64,000 nucleotides of DNA. Origin: Oscillospiraceae bacterium. GTDB lineage: Bacteria > Bacillota > Clostridia > Oscillospirales > Acutalibacteraceae. Where the stretch lies: contig SVOC01000007.1 in assembly GCA_015066625.1 (NCBI GenBank), forward strand, positions 49,304-113,303, given 5' to 3'. A program made the translations under genes and the position numbers. The notes below the pieces were generated by a model that was given only the letters and a program-made list of their open reading frames with translations, did not search any database and was not told where the DNA came from. This document shows, piece by piece, positions 32,546 through 45,296 of the stretch (position 1 is its first letter; each line of letters starts with the position of its first letter).

Positions 32546-33895
32546 TCATTCGCCAATATTAAACAGTGCCGAAAGGTCAACGCCTTCAAGACCGCCCAGG
32601 CTTTCGCCCAGTGCCGCCGTTTCCTGACGGAGAAGGAATTCCATAAAGTTTTCGGCAAGGTCGGCAAGCTCAACTTCCGTTGCTTCGCCGCTGTCCATAT
32701 TCTTTATCTTTGCTTTGCCGGATGCAATTTCGTCATCACCCAGCACCATTGTGTACTTTGCACCGATTTTATCGGCAAACTTCATCTGAGCCTTGAGTGA
32801 ACGGCCCACAACATCGGTCTGTGCGCTGATGCCGCCTGCACGAAGGTCGGCAACAATTGCCGCCGCCTCATATGAAGCGTTTTCGCCCATGGGAGCAATA
32901 TAGATATCGCAGCCCGAGGGTTTGGGAAGCTCGATTCCCTGAGCTTCAAGGAGCATAAGCAGTCTGCCTGTGCCCAGACCGAAGCCCAGCGAGGGAACAT
33001 GAGGTCCGCCCAATTCTTCAATAAGTCCGTCATAGCGTCCGCCGCCGCAAACGGTGCCCTGAGCACCGATATCCGTTGAAACGAACTCAAAAACGGTTCT
33101 TGTATAGTAGTCAAGTCCTCTTACGATTCGGGGATTGACAGTGTATTCGATATTCATTTTGTCAAGGTACTTCTTGACGCTTTCAAAGTGATTTGAGCAA
33201 TCCTCGCAGATATAGTCGATTATTGCAGGTGCGCCTTCTGCGATTTCTTTGCAGATGGGGCTTTTGCAGTCGAGAATTCTCATGGGATTCTTTTCGAGTC
33301 TGCCGAGACAGGTAGGACAAAGCTCGTCCTTTCTTGCCTCAAAATACTCTTTGAGTGCGGCATGATAATTCTTACGGCATTCGGGGCAGCCTATTGAATT
33401 CAGCTGCAATTCAATGCCTTCAACACCGAGAAATGCAAAAATTTCGTTGGCAAGTGAAATAACCTCTGCATCTGCCGCAGGATGTGCCGCACCAAGCATT
33501 TCAACACCGAACTGCTGAAATTCTCTCCATCTGCCTGCCTGAGGCTTTTCGTAGCGGTAGCAGTTGAGAATATAGCAAAGCTTCTGGGGCAGAGCTTCGT
33601 TGAAAAGACCGTGCTCAAGGAATGCTCTTGCCGCACCTGCGGTGCCTTCGGGACGAAGAGTTATTGAGCGTCCGCCCTTATCGTCGAAGGTATACATTTC
33701 TTTCTGAACAACATCGGTTGTTTCGCCCACACCTCTCTGGAAAAGCTCTGTATGTTCAAAAACGGGAGTTCTTATTTCTCTGAAACCGAACTTTGCGGCA
33801 ATATCGCGCAAGGTCTGTTCAATAAACTGATTTTTGTAAACCACATCGGGCAGGATATCCTGAGTGCCCTTGATGGCTTTTGTCACAAGTGCCAT
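32546..33895 (-). CDS. hisS: Histidyl-tRNA synthetase
   Basis: Class II synthetase for histidine. The 449-residue protein has KGTQDILPD at the N-terminus, motif 2 within CYRYEKPQAGRWREFQQFGVE, the histidine-specific VRGLDYYTRTVFEF, GGGRYDGL, and motif 3 PSLGFGLGTGRLLML, then a C-terminal anticodon-binding domain (about 330-430, DVVGRSLKAQMKFADKIGA). A cysteine-rich insertion (CPECRKNYH ... LCPTCLGRLEKN ... CEDC) in the catalytic insertion region could hold zinc. It lies upstream of aspS in one operon. The start follows AAGGATGA. Confidence 0.96.
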   Translation of the reverse strand: MALVTKAIKGTQDILPDVVYKNQFIEQTLRDIAAKFGFREIRTPVFEHTELFQRGVGETTDVVQKEMYTFDDKGGRSITLRPEGTAGAARAFLEHGLFNEALPQKLCYILNCYRYEKPQAGRWREFQQFGVEMLGAAHPAADAEVISLANEIFAFLGVEGIELQLNSIGCPECRKNYHAALKEYFEARKDELCPTCLGRLEKNPMRILDCKSPICKEIAEGAPAIIDYICEDCSNHFESVKKYLDKMNIEYTVNPRIVRGLDYYTRTVFEFVSTDIGAQGTVCGGGRYDGLIEELGGPHVPSLGFGLGTGRLLMLLEAQGIELPKPSGCDIYIAPMGENASYEAAAIVADLRAGGISAQTDVVGRSLKAQMKFADKIGAKYTMVLGDDEIASGKAKIKNMDSGEATEVELADLAENFMEFLLRQETAALGESLGGLEGVDLSALFNIGE

Positions 33896-33925
33896 TTTGT
33901 ATCATCCTTATTCTATAAAATGACA

Positions 33926-33949
33926 GGGCCGTCTTTGATAAGACGACCC
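33926..33949 (-). promoter_or_regulatory. Hairpin in the mgsA-hisS spacer
   Basis: GGGCCGTCTT-TGAT-AAGACGACCC (one mismatch) lies between mgsA and hisS. It could be a weak terminator or a processing site; no strong T-run follows on either strand. Confidence 0.35.
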
Positions 33950-33994
33950 CGAAAATCTGCAATTCTGCCAAAAGGAGCGCCTTGCAATAACTGC

Positions 33995-34399
33995 TTACGC
34001 ATTTGACCTGACGATTTCTCGCCAATCAAGGTCGCCTCTGGCAAGTGAATGTATAAGTGCCTCAGCCGTTGCAATGTTTGTTGCAACAGGAATGTTGTGC
34101 ACGTCGCAGAGCCTGAGAAGAGTTGCTTCGTTGGGCTCGTGAGGCTTGGCTGTTAAGGGGTCACGGAAAATCAGCAGAAGGTCGATTTCATTGCAGGCAA
34201 TTCTTGACGCAATCTGCTCATCGCCGCCCTGAGAGCCGCTTAAAAACCTGGTTATGTCAAGTCCCGTTGCCTCGGCAACCATTTTACCTGTTGTGCCTGT
34301 TGCATAAATATTATGTCGGCTAAGAACTCCGCAATAAGCTATGCAAAACTGAATCATCAGTTCTTTTTTGGCATCGTGTGCAAGTATGGCAATATTCAT
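33995..34399 (-). CDS. mgsA: Methylglyoxal synthase
   Basis: Converts dihydroxyacetone phosphate to methylglyoxal and phosphate, a glycolytic overflow bypass. The 134-residue protein matches the family throughout: [25 protein letters not shown] (phosphate loop), [16 protein letters not shown] (catalytic Asp), [23 protein letters not shown] (His of the active site) and [12 protein letters not shown]. It has its own promoter downstream of gyrA and a GGAGGAACAG ribosome binding site. The hisS-aspS genes follow. Its placement beside gyrA appears incidental. Confidence 0.95.
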   Translation of the reverse strand: MNIAILAHDAKKELMIQFCIAYCGVLSRHNIYATGTTGKMVAEATGLDITRFLSGSQGGDEQIASRIACNEIDLLLIFRDPLTAKPHEPNEATLLRLCDVHNIPVATNIATAEALIHSLARGDLDWREIVRSNA

Positions 34400-34456
34400 C
34401 TGCTGTTCCTCCTTGTTTATTCGTCAAAATCATACTTATTTCACTAATTCTATATA

Positions 34457-34485
34457 ATAATAACAAATATGATTTGATATGACAA
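34457..34485 (-). promoter_or_regulatory. Promoter for mgsA
   Basis: On the minus strand TTGTCA (34485-34480), 17 bases, TATTAT (34462-34457). The rest of the gyrA-mgsA gap is AT-rich with an AAGACC/GGTCTT pair that may terminate gyrA. Confidence 0.7.
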
Positions 34486-34546
34486 GACCCAAATTAAAAA
34501 ATTTTTATATTATTTTTTTCAGGTCTTATATAATTATTTTTGGGAA

Positions 34547-37054
34547 TTATTCCTCAGCGGTAGCTTCGGTATCCTCGCTGTCTTCATCGGCAGGCTCAGC
34601 GGATTCTGCAGGCTCGCCTTCGTTCTTTACCGCAACGGCAGTAATAAGCTTTTCATCGTCTGTAACCTTCATTACACGGACACCCTTTGAGGGTCTTGCG
34701 CAAAGTCTTATTGTTTCCATTGCGATACGGATGATAATGCCGTCGGAGGAGATAAGCATAAGGTCATCCGCAGGGTCAACAACCTCAATTGCCGCAACAT
34801 CGCCGTACTTGGCAACATGGTAGTTTGTGAGACCCGAACCGCCTCTGTTCTGAATTCTGTAATCCTCAATATCGCTCAGACGTCCGTAACCTGTTTCGCT
34901 GACGGTAAGCACCTTCATGCCTTCTCTGAGGATATCCATGCCGATTACGCAGTCGCCTTCTTTGAGTCTGAGAGCACGGACACCTCTTGCGGTACGTCCG
35001 ATAACTCTTGCATCATCCTCACGGAAAGCGATTGCCATACCCTTTCTGGTTGCAACGATAAGATTATCGCCGCCCTCGGTAAGCTTGACCCACACAAGCT
35101 CGTCATCATCGTCAAGGTTGATTGCGATAACACCGTTTCTGCGTACATTCTTATAAGCGTCAAGCTCGGTACGCTTGATGATACCGTTTCTTGTGAGCAT
35201 GCACAGATAATAGTTATCCTCGCCGAATTCGGGAACTCTTATCATTGCGGATACTCTTTCGCCTTCTTCAACGGGAAGAAGGTTAACGATATTCATACCC
35301 TTGCTCTGGCGTGAGCCTTCGGGAATTTCGTAGCCCTTGAGTCTGTATGTCTTGCCTTTGGTGGTGAAGAACATAATATAATCGTGGGTTGAGCAGGTGA
35401 ACATTGTTTTAACAACGTCCTCTTCGCGTCGGGTCAGACCCTTGACACCTCTGCCGCCTCTGTTCTGCTGTTTGTATTCATCCATGGGAATACGCTTGAT
35501 ATAGCCCATATCGGTGAGAGTGAACACGCAGGTTTCTTCGGGAATAAGGTCCTCAATATCAACCTCGCCCGAAACATTGACGATTTCGGTTCTTCTTTCA
35601 TCGGCAAATCTGTCACGGATGTTGAGAGCTTCTGTCTTGACGATATCAAGAACTCTTGCTTCGCTTGCAAGAATGTCATTATAATCTGCAATCTTTTCTT
35701 TGAGTTCATCAAGCTCGTTGGTGATTTTGAGAATTTCAAGACCTGCCAGCTGACCAAGACGGAATGCCACGATAGCTGCAGCCTGAGGGTCATCAAATCC
35801 GAACTGCTCCATAATGGCAACCTTGGCTTCTGCCTGACCGCCCTTACAGGCTCTGATTGTGGCGATGATATCATCAACAATATCAATAGCCTTTGCAAGA
35901 CCTTCAAGGATATGCGCTCTGTCCATTGCCTTTTTAAGGTCATATCTTGTTCTGCGGATTATAACCTCTTCCTGGAACTTGATGTAGTGACCCAGAACCT
36001 CTTTAAGAGTGAGCTGCTTGGGCTCGCCGTTGACAAGGGCAATCATTATTGCACCGAAGGTATCCTGAAGCTGTGTATAGGAGAAAAGCTGATTGAGAAC
36101 AACCTGGGGATTTGCGTCCCTTTTAAGTTCAATTGAAATCAGCATACCCTTCTTTGATGAGTAGTCGTTGACATCGGAAATACCTTCAACTCTCTTATCC
36201 TTAACAAGGTTTGCAATGCTTTCGATAAGCCTTGCCTTGTTGACCATATAAGGAATTTCGGTTACCTGAATTTCAAATCTGCCGTTTTTCTTTTCAACGA
36301 TTTCGGTTTTTGCACGCATTGTGATTTTGCCTCTGCCGGTTGCATAGGCTGACCTTATGCCTGCTCTGCCCATAATAAGTCCCTTTGTGGGGAAATCGGG
36401 GCCTTTGATATGCTCCATAAGACCGTCAAGGTCAATATCGGGGTTATCAATCATTGCACACATACCGTCAATGACCTCACCAAGGTTATGGGGAGGAATA
36501 TTGGTAGCCATACCGACGGCAATACCGACCGAGCCGTTAACAAGCAGGTTGGGGAATCTTGAGGGAAGAACGGTAGGCTCTTTAAGACGGTCGTCATAGT
36601 TTGTTGTGAAATCAACGGTATCCTTGTCGATATCCGTCAGCATTCTCAGAGCCATTTTGCTCATTCTGGACTCTGTGTATCTGTATGCAGCGGCAGGGTC
36701 GCCGTCGATTGAACCGAAGTTGCCGTGACCGTCAACAAGAATATATCTCATTGAGAAGGTCTGGGCAAGACGGACCATTGCATCGTAAACAGATGCGTCG
36801 CCGTGGGGATGGTATCGACCGAGAACGGAACCGACGGTATCCGCACACTTTCTGTATGCCTTGTCGGGGGTAAGGCCGTTTTCGTGCATTGTGTAAAGAA
36901 TTCTTCTGTGAACTGGTTTGAGACCGTCCCTTACATCGGGAAGTGCGCGGGATGTAATAACCGACATGGAGTAGTCAAGGAAGGCCTGACGTACTTCTTT
37001 GTTAAGGTCAACATTAATAATTTTCTGGGTATCTCTTGCGTCGCCGAAACTCAT
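34547..37054 (-). CDS. gyrA: DNA gyrase subunit A
   Basis: Breakage-reunion subunit of gyrase, which introduces negative supercoils. The ATG at 37054 (MSFGDARD) is favoured over the TTG at 37060 by AAGGA spacing; 835 residues. Seen are the winged-helix and QRDR block [20 protein letters not shown], the active-site tyrosine in [13 protein letters not shown], the long coiled coil, and the C-terminal beta-pinwheel with a GyrA-box-like [11 protein letters not shown]. An acidic tail ([14 protein letters not shown]) ends the protein. The position equivalent to E. coli Ser83 is Ala. It lies 18 bases after gyrB. Confidence 0.96.
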   Translation of the reverse strand: MSFGDARDTQKIINVDLNKEVRQAFLDYSMSVITSRALPDVRDGLKPVHRRILYTMHENGLTPDKAYRKCADTVGSVLGRYHPHGDASVYDAMVRLAQTFSMRYILVDGHGNFGSIDGDPAAAYRYTESRMSKMALRMLTDIDKDTVDFTTNYDDRLKEPTVLPSRFPNLLVNGSVGIAVGMATNIPPHNLGEVIDGMCAMIDNPDIDLDGLMEHIKGPDFPTKGLIMGRAGIRSAYATGRGKITMRAKTEIVEKKNGRFEIQVTEIPYMVNKARLIESIANLVKDKRVEGISDVNDYSSKKGMLISIELKRDANPQVVLNQLFSYTQLQDTFGAIMIALVNGEPKQLTLKEVLGHYIKFQEEVIIRRTRYDLKKAMDRAHILEGLAKAIDIVDDIIATIRACKGGQAEAKVAIMEQFGFDDPQAAAIVAFRLGQLAGLEILKITNELDELKEKIADYNDILASEARVLDIVKTEALNIRDRFADERRTEIVNVSGEVDIEDLIPEETCVFTLTDMGYIKRIPMDEYKQQNRGGRGVKGLTRREEDVVKTMFTCSTHDYIMFFTTKGKTYRLKGYEIPEGSRQSKGMNIVNLLPVEEGERVSAMIRVPEFGEDNYYLCMLTRNGIIKRTELDAYKNVRRNGVIAINLDDDDELVWVKLTEGGDNLIVATRKGMAIAFREDDARVIGRTARGVRALRLKEGDCVIGMDILREGMKVLTVSETGYGRLSDIEDYRIQNRGGSGLTNYHVAKYGDVAAIEVVDPADDLMLISSDGIIIRIAMETIRLCARPSKGVRVMKVTDDEKLITAVAVKNEGEPAESAEPADEDSEDTEATAEE

Positions 37055-37072
37055 ATTCAATCAGTCCTTTCC

Positions 37073-39983
<2,911 letters not shown>

Positions 39984-40042
39984 AACGAACTCCTTTATAA
40001 TAACTATAATAATAAATATAGTGTTAGTATAACATATATATA

Positions 40043-40058
40043 AAGAATTATAATTCTT
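40043..40058. promoter_or_regulatory. 16-base palindrome upstream of the gyrB operon
   Basis: AAGAATTATAATTCTT is a perfect palindrome in the 240-base divergent gap before ddl, about 60 bases from the minus-strand gene start. A possible operator for the gyr operon or for ddl; AT-richness makes chance plausible. Confidence 0.3.
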
Positions 40059-40141
40059 CAAAAGAAATATAAGCTTTTTCTATTATAAATATTTGAGGTG
40101 AAGGAGCATAATATTCGTGAATTTTGCACACCCTTTGGCTG

Positions 40142-40170
40142 TTGACTAATCACCTTTGTTATGATAATAT
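40142..40170 (+). promoter_or_regulatory. Promoter for ddl-argS genes
   Basis: TTGACT (40142-40147), a 17-base spacer, TAATAT (40165-40170), giving a leader of about 45 bases to ddl. Confidence 0.7.
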
Positions 40171-40223
40171 ATTTTGATAGATAATACTATAATGGGTAAA
40201 AATGCGTTAAGGAGATACACACA

Positions 40224-41276
40224 ATGAAGACAAAGGTTCTTGTTCTTTTCGGCGGCGTTTCCAGCGAGCACGATGTTTCGCTTAATTCCGCCTGCTCCGT
40301 AATCAAAAATATCCCCTCGGATAAATATGAGGTTGTGAAAATGGGCATCACCAAGCAGGGCGAAAGCTTTGTTTACAACGGCCCTGCGGATATGCTTCCC
40401 GGCGGCAAGTGGCTTGAGGATAAAGAAAATATTGAGCCTGCCGTTATTTCAATGAGCCGTGACCATCACGGTATCATCCGCCTTTCGGAAGACAACAGAA
40501 TTGAAAAAATCGATGTGGTTTTCCCCGTGCTTCACGGCAAAAACGGCGAAGACGGCACAATGCAGGGTCTGCTTGAAATTGCAGGCATTCCCTATGTAGG
40601 CTGTAACACCGTGGCAAGTGCAATCTGTATGGATAAGGCATACACAAACGCCATGGCTGATTACCACGGAATTCCCCAAGCAAAATGGGTTGCCTTCGAG
40701 AAATACAGCTACGATAAATCAATGCTCCCCGCCGCTGCGGAAAAGCTGGGCTTCCCCATTTTCGTGAAGCCCGCAAACGCAGGTTCGTCAGTCGGTGTAG
40801 GCAAGGCAAGGACACTTGAAGAGCTTGAAGCCGCCTGCACAAACGCTTTTGAACATGACACAAAAATCGTTCTTGAAGAAGGCATTGACGGCGTTGAGGT
40901 TGAGGTTGCGGTTATGGGCAACGAAAACCCCGTTGCTTCTGTTGTCGGTGAGGTTGTTCCCTGCAACGATTTCTACGATTATGAGGCAAAATATCTTGCC
41001 AACGAAAGCGAGCTTCACATTCCTGCAAGACTTTCCGAGGATAAGCTCCTTGCGGTTCAGAATGCGGCTGTGAACGCATACAGAGCTCTGGGCTGCTCAG
41101 GCTTCACAAGAGTTGATTTCTTCGTGCGCCGCAGTGACGGTGAAATAATGCTCAATGAGCCCAACACCATTCCCGGCTTCACATCAATCAGTATGTATCC
41201 CAAGCTTTTTGCCGCATCGGGTGTTCCCTATCCCGAACTGCTGAATAAACTGCTTACCCTTGCAATGGAAAGATAA
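40224..41276 (+). CDS. ddl: D-alanine--D-alanine ligase
   Basis: ATP-grasp enzyme making the D-Ala-D-Ala dipeptide for peptidoglycan. The 350-residue protein has LFGGVSSEHDVSLNSA, VLHGKNGEDGTMQG, FPIFVKPANAGSSVGVGKA, the omega-loop YDYEAKY, and GCSGFTRVDFFV with LNEPNTIPGFTSISMYP. The YDYEAKY tyrosine is the form associated with D-Ala-D-Ala specificity, and the C-terminal block is the Gram-positive type shared with D-Ser ligases, so D-Ala is likely but D-Ser activity is not excluded by eye. No vanH/vanX or vanT genes lie nearby. First of three closely packed genes (3-base gap to the next). Confidence 0.93.
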   Translation: MKTKVLVLFGGVSSEHDVSLNSACSVIKNIPSDKYEVVKMGITKQGESFVYNGPADMLPGGKWLEDKENIEPAVISMSRDHHGIIRLSEDNRIEKIDVVFPVLHGKNGEDGTMQGLLEIAGIPYVGCNTVASAICMDKAYTNAMADYHGIPQAKWVAFEKYSYDKSMLPAAAEKLGFPIFVKPANAGSSVGVGKARTLEELEAACTNAFEHDTKIVLEEGIDGVEVEVAVMGNENPVASVVGEVVPCNDFYDYEAKYLANESELHIPARLSEDKLLAVQNAAVNAYRALGCSGFTRVDFFVRRSDGEIMLNEPNTIPGFTSISMYPKLFAASGVPYPELLNKLLTLAMER

Positions 41277-41279
41277 ATT

Positions 41280-41699
41280 ATGAAAAATGCAATAATCACA
41301 ATAAAAGACCGTCACATTCAGGACGGCGAGGAATTGACTGCCGAGCTGACCACATCGGGCAGCTTTGAGTTGACGGAAAAAGGCTGCACCGTTATTTACA
41401 AAGAAACAGATGAGGAAATGACGGACTGCATCACACGCCTTGATGTTGAAGGCACTCAAAGGGTTGCAATGACCCGCACGGGTAAATTCAACACGGAAAT
41501 GGTAATCGAAAAAGGAAGCCGTCACACCTGCTTTTATTCAACCCCCTTCGGTGAGCTGATAATGGGGATTTACGGTATGTCCGTAGAAAGCAATATGAGC
41601 GAAAACGGCGGCACACTCAGCTTCACATACACCATTGATTTCAACAACACACCGGCTTCGGAAAATCAGCTTCACATCACCGTTGCCGAAAAGGAGTAA
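41280..41699 (+). CDS. DUF1934 / YwiB-family beta-barrel protein
   Basis: A 139-residue cytoplasmic protein resembling YwiB of Bacillus, which is also encoded beside argS. It has alternating strands (IITIKDRHIQDGEELTAELTTSG, FELTEKGCTVIYKE, QRVAMTRTGKFNTEMVIEKG, FSTPFGELIMGIYGMSV) as expected of the lipocalin-like fold of this family. The molecular role is not known. It sits 3 bases after ddl and 5 before argS; the conserved ywiB-argS link suggests a role near translation, which is inference. Confidence 0.85.
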   Translation: MKNAIITIKDRHIQDGEELTAELTTSGSFELTEKGCTVIYKETDEEMTDCITRLDVEGTQRVAMTRTGKFNTEMVIEKGSRHTCFYSTPFGELIMGIYGMSVESNMSENGGTLSFTYTIDFNNTPASENQLHITVAEKE

Positions 41700-41704
41700 T
41701 AAAA

Positions 41705-43450
41705 ATGTCACTTTTAGTTAAACAGGCTGTTACAGAGCTTCGTACCGCCATTATGGAAGCGGCAGGCAGAGCGGTTGCTGACGGCGAATTCCCCGAAGTA
41801 CCTCTCAGCGATTTCATTATTGAAGTTCCGGCAAACAAAGAAAACGGCGATTATTCATCAAATGCCGCCATGGCTTGGGCAAGAGACCTGAGAAGCGCTC
41901 CCCGAAAGATTGCTCAAACCATCGTCGACAGACTTTTCCTTGAAGACACCTTCTTTGACAGATGCGAGATTGCAGGTCCCGGCTTCATGAATTTCTATCT
42001 CAAAGAGAGCTTCAACGCCTGTGTTATTCAGGATATTCTTGAAAAAGGTGCGGATTACGGCCGCTCAGATTACGGCAAAGGCAAAAAAATAAACATTGAA
42101 TTCGTTTCCGCAAACCCCACAGGCCCCATGCATATGGGTAACGCAAGAGGCGGCGCTTTGGGTGACTGCCTTGCGGCTGTTATGGATTTTGCAGGCTATT
42201 CGGTAAGCCGTGAATTCTATGTCAATGATGCAGGCAATCAGATTGATAAATTCGGTCTTTCTCTCGACATCAGATATCAGCAGATTTTCAAGGGCGAGGA
42301 TGCGGTTGAGCTTCCCGAGGACAGCTATCACGGAGCCGATATTATGGTCAGAGCAAAGGAATTTGCGGATATTTACGGCGATAAGTACATGGATGCAACC
42401 GAAGCTGAAAGAAGAAAGGCTCTTGTTGACTACGCACTGCCCAAAAACATTGCGGCTATGAAGGATAACCTTACAAAATACCGCATTGAATATGACACAT
42501 GGTTCCTTGAAAGCACACTCCACAACGGCGGAGAGCTTGCGGAAACACTTGAAATTATGAAGAGCAAGGGTCTTACATACGAAAAAGACGGTGCTCTCTG
42601 GTATAAGAACAAAGAAGTTCTTGGTGCAAGACTGGCAAGAGAAGGCAAAACTCCCGAAGAAATCGAGCGTCTTGAACTCAAAGACGAGGTTCTTATCAGA
42701 ACAAACGGCAATCCCACCTATTTTGCCGCAGATATTGCATACCACCGCAACAAGCTTGAAAAGAGAGGCTTTGAAAAGGCTATTGACATCTGGGGTGCAG
42801 ACCATCACGGTCACGTTGCCCGTATGAAGGGTGCGCTTGATGCCATCGGCTGTAACGGCGACGACCTTGATGTTATTCTTATGCAGCTTGTCCGCCTTAT
42901 GCGTGACGGCAAGCCTGCAAAAATGAGCAAGCGTACCGGCAACGCAATCACTCTTGTTGACCTGCTTGAAGATATCCCCATCGATGCAGTACGTTTCCTC
43001 TTCAATATGAGAGAACCCGGTTCACAGATGGATTTCGACCTTGACCTCGCGGTTGAAGAAAGCTCACAGAACCCCGTTTACTACTGCCAGTATGCACACG
43101 CAAGAATTTGCAGTATCATCAAAAAGCTTGCCGACGAAGGCAAAACGGCAAGAGAATGCTCAATTCCCGAGCTTGTTCTTCTTTCAGCACCCGAAGAAAG
43201 GGCACTTATCAGGCATCTTGCATCTCTTACAGATGAAATCATAAGCTCCGCAAAGAACTATGACCCTGCAAAAATCACACGCTATGCGGTAGACCTTGCA
43301 ACACTGTTCCACAAGTTCTACAACGCCTGCCGTGTTAACTGCGAGGAAGAAGCCCTTATGCAGGCAAGGCTCAGCCTTTGCCTTTGCGTCAAGAATGTTC
43401 TTTGCAATATTCTCACAATGTTCCGCATAACCGTTCCCGAAAGTATGTAA
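41705..43450 (+). CDS. argS: Arginyl-tRNA synthetase
   Basis: Class I synthetase for arginine. The 581 residues have the N-terminal additional domain (about 1-110), the HIGH-like motif in EFVSANPTGPMHMGNARGG, the FYVNDAGNQIDKFGLSL block, VDIWGADHHGHVARMKGAL, the KMSKRTGN loop, and a C-terminal helical anticodon domain (DALRY-type FNMREPGSQMDFDLDLA, QYAHARICSI). The start follows AAAAGGAG. A strong terminator follows 20 bases after the stop. A long antisense ORF in the track is a codon-bias shadow. Confidence 0.96.
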   Translation: MSLLVKQAVTELRTAIMEAAGRAVADGEFPEVPLSDFIIEVPANKENGDYSSNAAMAWARDLRSAPRKIAQTIVDRLFLEDTFFDRCEIAGPGFMNFYLKESFNACVIQDILEKGADYGRSDYGKGKKINIEFVSANPTGPMHMGNARGGALGDCLAAVMDFAGYSVSREFYVNDAGNQIDKFGLSLDIRYQQIFKGEDAVELPEDSYHGADIMVRAKEFADIYGDKYMDATEAERRKALVDYALPKNIAAMKDNLTKYRIEYDTWFLESTLHNGGELAETLEIMKSKGLTYEKDGALWYKNKEVLGARLAREGKTPEEIERLELKDEVLIRTNGNPTYFAADIAYHRNKLEKRGFEKAIDIWGADHHGHVARMKGALDAIGCNGDDLDVILMQLVRLMRDGKPAKMSKRTGNAITLVDLLEDIPIDAVRFLFNMREPGSQMDFDLDLAVEESSQNPVYYCQYAHARICSIIKKLADEGKTARECSIPELVLLSAPEERALIRHLASLTDEIISSAKNYDPAKITRYAVDLATLFHKFYNACRVNCEEEALMQARLSLCLCVKNVLCNILTMFRITVPESM

Positions 43451-43469
43451 AAAAGTGTTCAACTTTGGC

Positions 43470-43503
43470 AAACCCCTTGACTTTACCGTCAGGGGGTTTT
43501 AAA
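43470..43503 (+). terminator. Terminator of the ddl-argS operon
   Basis: Twelve-bp stem AAACCCCTTGAC / GTCAGGGGGTTT (one T-G pair), 6-base loop, TTTTAAAA end. Confidence 0.9.
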
Positions 43504-43562
43504 ATATATATTTACCAAAGTTTTAAAAGCATCAAATATAAATATAGACGGAGATGATAAAA

Positions 43563-45296
43563 ATGATCAAGGCTTTGCTTAAACAAACCAAAGGCTACCG
43601 CCTTCTCTCCCTGCTTTCGCCTCTGCTGATTCTTGTTGAGGTGTATATGGAGGTACAGATTCCCTTTGTTATGGCAGATATGGTCAACAAGGGCATTCTG
43701 GGCGGTGCAGGAATTGATTACATCGTCAGCGAAGGTCTTAAAATGGTGGCAATGGCACTTGTTTCCCTGCTCAGCGGTGCAGGTGCCGCAAGGTTTGCAG
43801 CCAAGGCAGGTATGGGCTTCGGCGCAAATCTGAGAAACTCCATTTTCTCGAAAATTCAGGATTTTTCCTTTGCCAACATCGACAAATTCAGCACTCCTTC
43901 GCTCATTACCCGAATGACTACGGACGTCAACATCATTCAGATGGGCTACACAATGGTTATCCGTATCGTCGTACGCTCGCCTCTGATGTTTGCAATGGCT
44001 TTCCGCTATGCTTACGCAATCAACGGTGAGCTTGCAACGGTATTTACCGTTGCCGCGCCTCTGCTTCTGGGTCTTCTCGGCTTTATTTACATCTTTGCAA
44101 TGCCCCGATTCAAGCGTCTTATGAAAAAATACGACGGTCTTAACGCTTCCATTCAGGAAACTCTTATCGGCGCAAGGGTTGTAAAAGCATTTGTAAGAGC
44201 AAAGCACGAAAAAGAGAAATTCAGAATTTCCAACGACGAGCTCCGCGATGCATCAATCGCCGCAGAAAAGCTTGTTATTCTGGCAGGTCCCTTTATGCAG
44301 ATAACCGTTTACGGCTGCACAATTGCAATTCTCTGGTTCGGCAGTAACCTTGTTATCGACGGCTCAATGGAGCTTGCATCACTGACCGCATTCATAACTT
44401 ATATCCACAACATTCTGATGTCTCTTATGATGATATCAATGATTTTTGTTATGGCAACCATGGCACGCACCTCAATTAACCGTGTGCTTGAAGTCATAGA
44501 GGAAGTCCCCGATATCAACGACAGCGGTGCAGACCCCTCGCTCACCGTTGCAGACGGCAGCATTGATATGGAAAATGTCTGCTTCAAGTATAAGAAAAAC
44601 GGCAAGAAAAATGTTATCGACAATATAAATATTCACATCAATTCAGGCGAAACCGTCGGCATTATCGGCGGTACAGGTTCCGCAAAAACAACACTTGTGC
44701 AGATGATTCCCCGTCTTTATGATGTTACGGAAGGCATTGTGAAGGTAGGCAGCAGGCCCGTTGCGGATTACACGCTGAAAAATCTCCGTGACAGCGTTGC
44801 AATGGTGCTTCAGGTTAACCTTCTTTTCAGCGGCACCATTGAAGAAAACCTCCGCTGGGGCAACAAAGATGCCACTATGGAAGAAATTGAAAACGCCTGC
44901 AAAATTGCTCAGGCTCACGATTTTATAACCTCATTCCCCGACGGATATCAGACAAATCTGGGTCAGGGCGGCGTTAACCTTTCGGGCGGTCAGAAGCAAA
45001 GACTCTGCATTGCAAGAGCACTGCTCAAATCCCCCAAGGTGCTTATTCTTGACGACAGCACAAGTGCCGTTGATACCGCTACGGATGCAAAAATCCGCGA
45101 AGGCTTCAAGGCAAATCACGGCGACATCACAACAATTATTGTTGCTCAGAGAATAAGCTCCGTTCAGCACGCAGATAAAATCATCGTCCTTGATGACGGT
45201 AAAATAAACGCAATCGGCACTCACGATGAGCTTATTGATACAAACAAAATCTACACAGAAGTGTATAAATCACAGCAGGAAGGAGGCAAGGAATAA
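43563..45296 (+). CDS. ABC exporter half-transporter, degenerate-site subunit
   Basis: Six-helix membrane domain (about 1-320) fused to an ATPase domain (about 335-577), part of a heterodimeric exporter of the LmrC/BmrC type. The ATG at 43563 gives a 9-base GGAG spacing; the track start lies on the ribosome binding site itself. Walker A is GGTGSAKTT, signature LSGGQKQR is canonical, Walker B ends LILDDST (Asp instead of the catalytic Glu) and the switch is VAQRIS (Gln instead of His). One composite site is therefore likely non-hydrolytic, as known for heterodimeric exporters. Its stop overlaps the start of the partner by one base. The substrate is unknown; drug or peptide export is likely. 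Confidence 0.92.
   Translation: MIKALLKQTKGYRLLSLLSPLLILVEVYMEVQIPFVMADMVNKGILGGAGIDYIVSEGLKMVAMALVSLLSGAGAARFAAKAGMGFGANLRNSIFSKIQDFSFANIDKFSTPSLITRMTTDVNIIQMGYTMVIRIVVRSPLMFAMAFRYAYAINGELATVFTVAAPLLLGLLGFIYIFAMPRFKRLMKKYDGLNASIQETLIGARVVKAFVRAKHEKEKFRISNDELRDASIAAEKLVILAGPFMQITVYGCTIAILWFGSNLVIDGSMELASLTAFITYIHNILMSLMMISMIFVMATMARTSINRVLEVIEEVPDINDSGADPSLTVADGSIDMENVCFKYKKNGKKNVIDNINIHINSGETVGIIGGTGSAKTTLVQMIPRLYDVTEGIVKVGSRPVADYTLKNLRDSVAMVLQVNLLFSGTIEENLRWGNKDATMEEIENACKIAQAHDFITSFPDGYQTNLGQGGVNLSGGQKQRLCIARALLKSPKVLILDDSTSAVDTATDAKIREGFKANHGDITTIIVAQRISSVQHADKIIVLDDGKINAIGTHDELIDTNKIYTEVYKSQQEGGKE

Noticed and set aside
33896-33994. T-box or other amino-acid riboswitch before hisS-aspS
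   Set aside because: The spacer is under 100 bases, has only one weak hairpin and no T-box consensus sequence.
40224-41276. Vancomycin-resistance-type D-Ala-D-Lac ligase
   Set aside because: The omega loop YDYEAKY is the D-Ala-D-Ala form and no vanH or vanX neighbour exists.
42065-42814. 249-residue minus-strand ORF inside argS
   Set aside because: It lies fully antisense to a well-supported gene, has no ribosome binding site of note and no family-like motifs; it is a codon-bias shadow, like the antisense ORFs at 11263, 43512, 48734 and 50787.
44670-44700. Possible broken Walker A (GGTGSAKTT) in the first ABC subunit
   Set aside because: The critical Lys and Thr are present and this variant is compatible with nucleotide binding; the real departures are the Asp and Gln at the catalytic positions.
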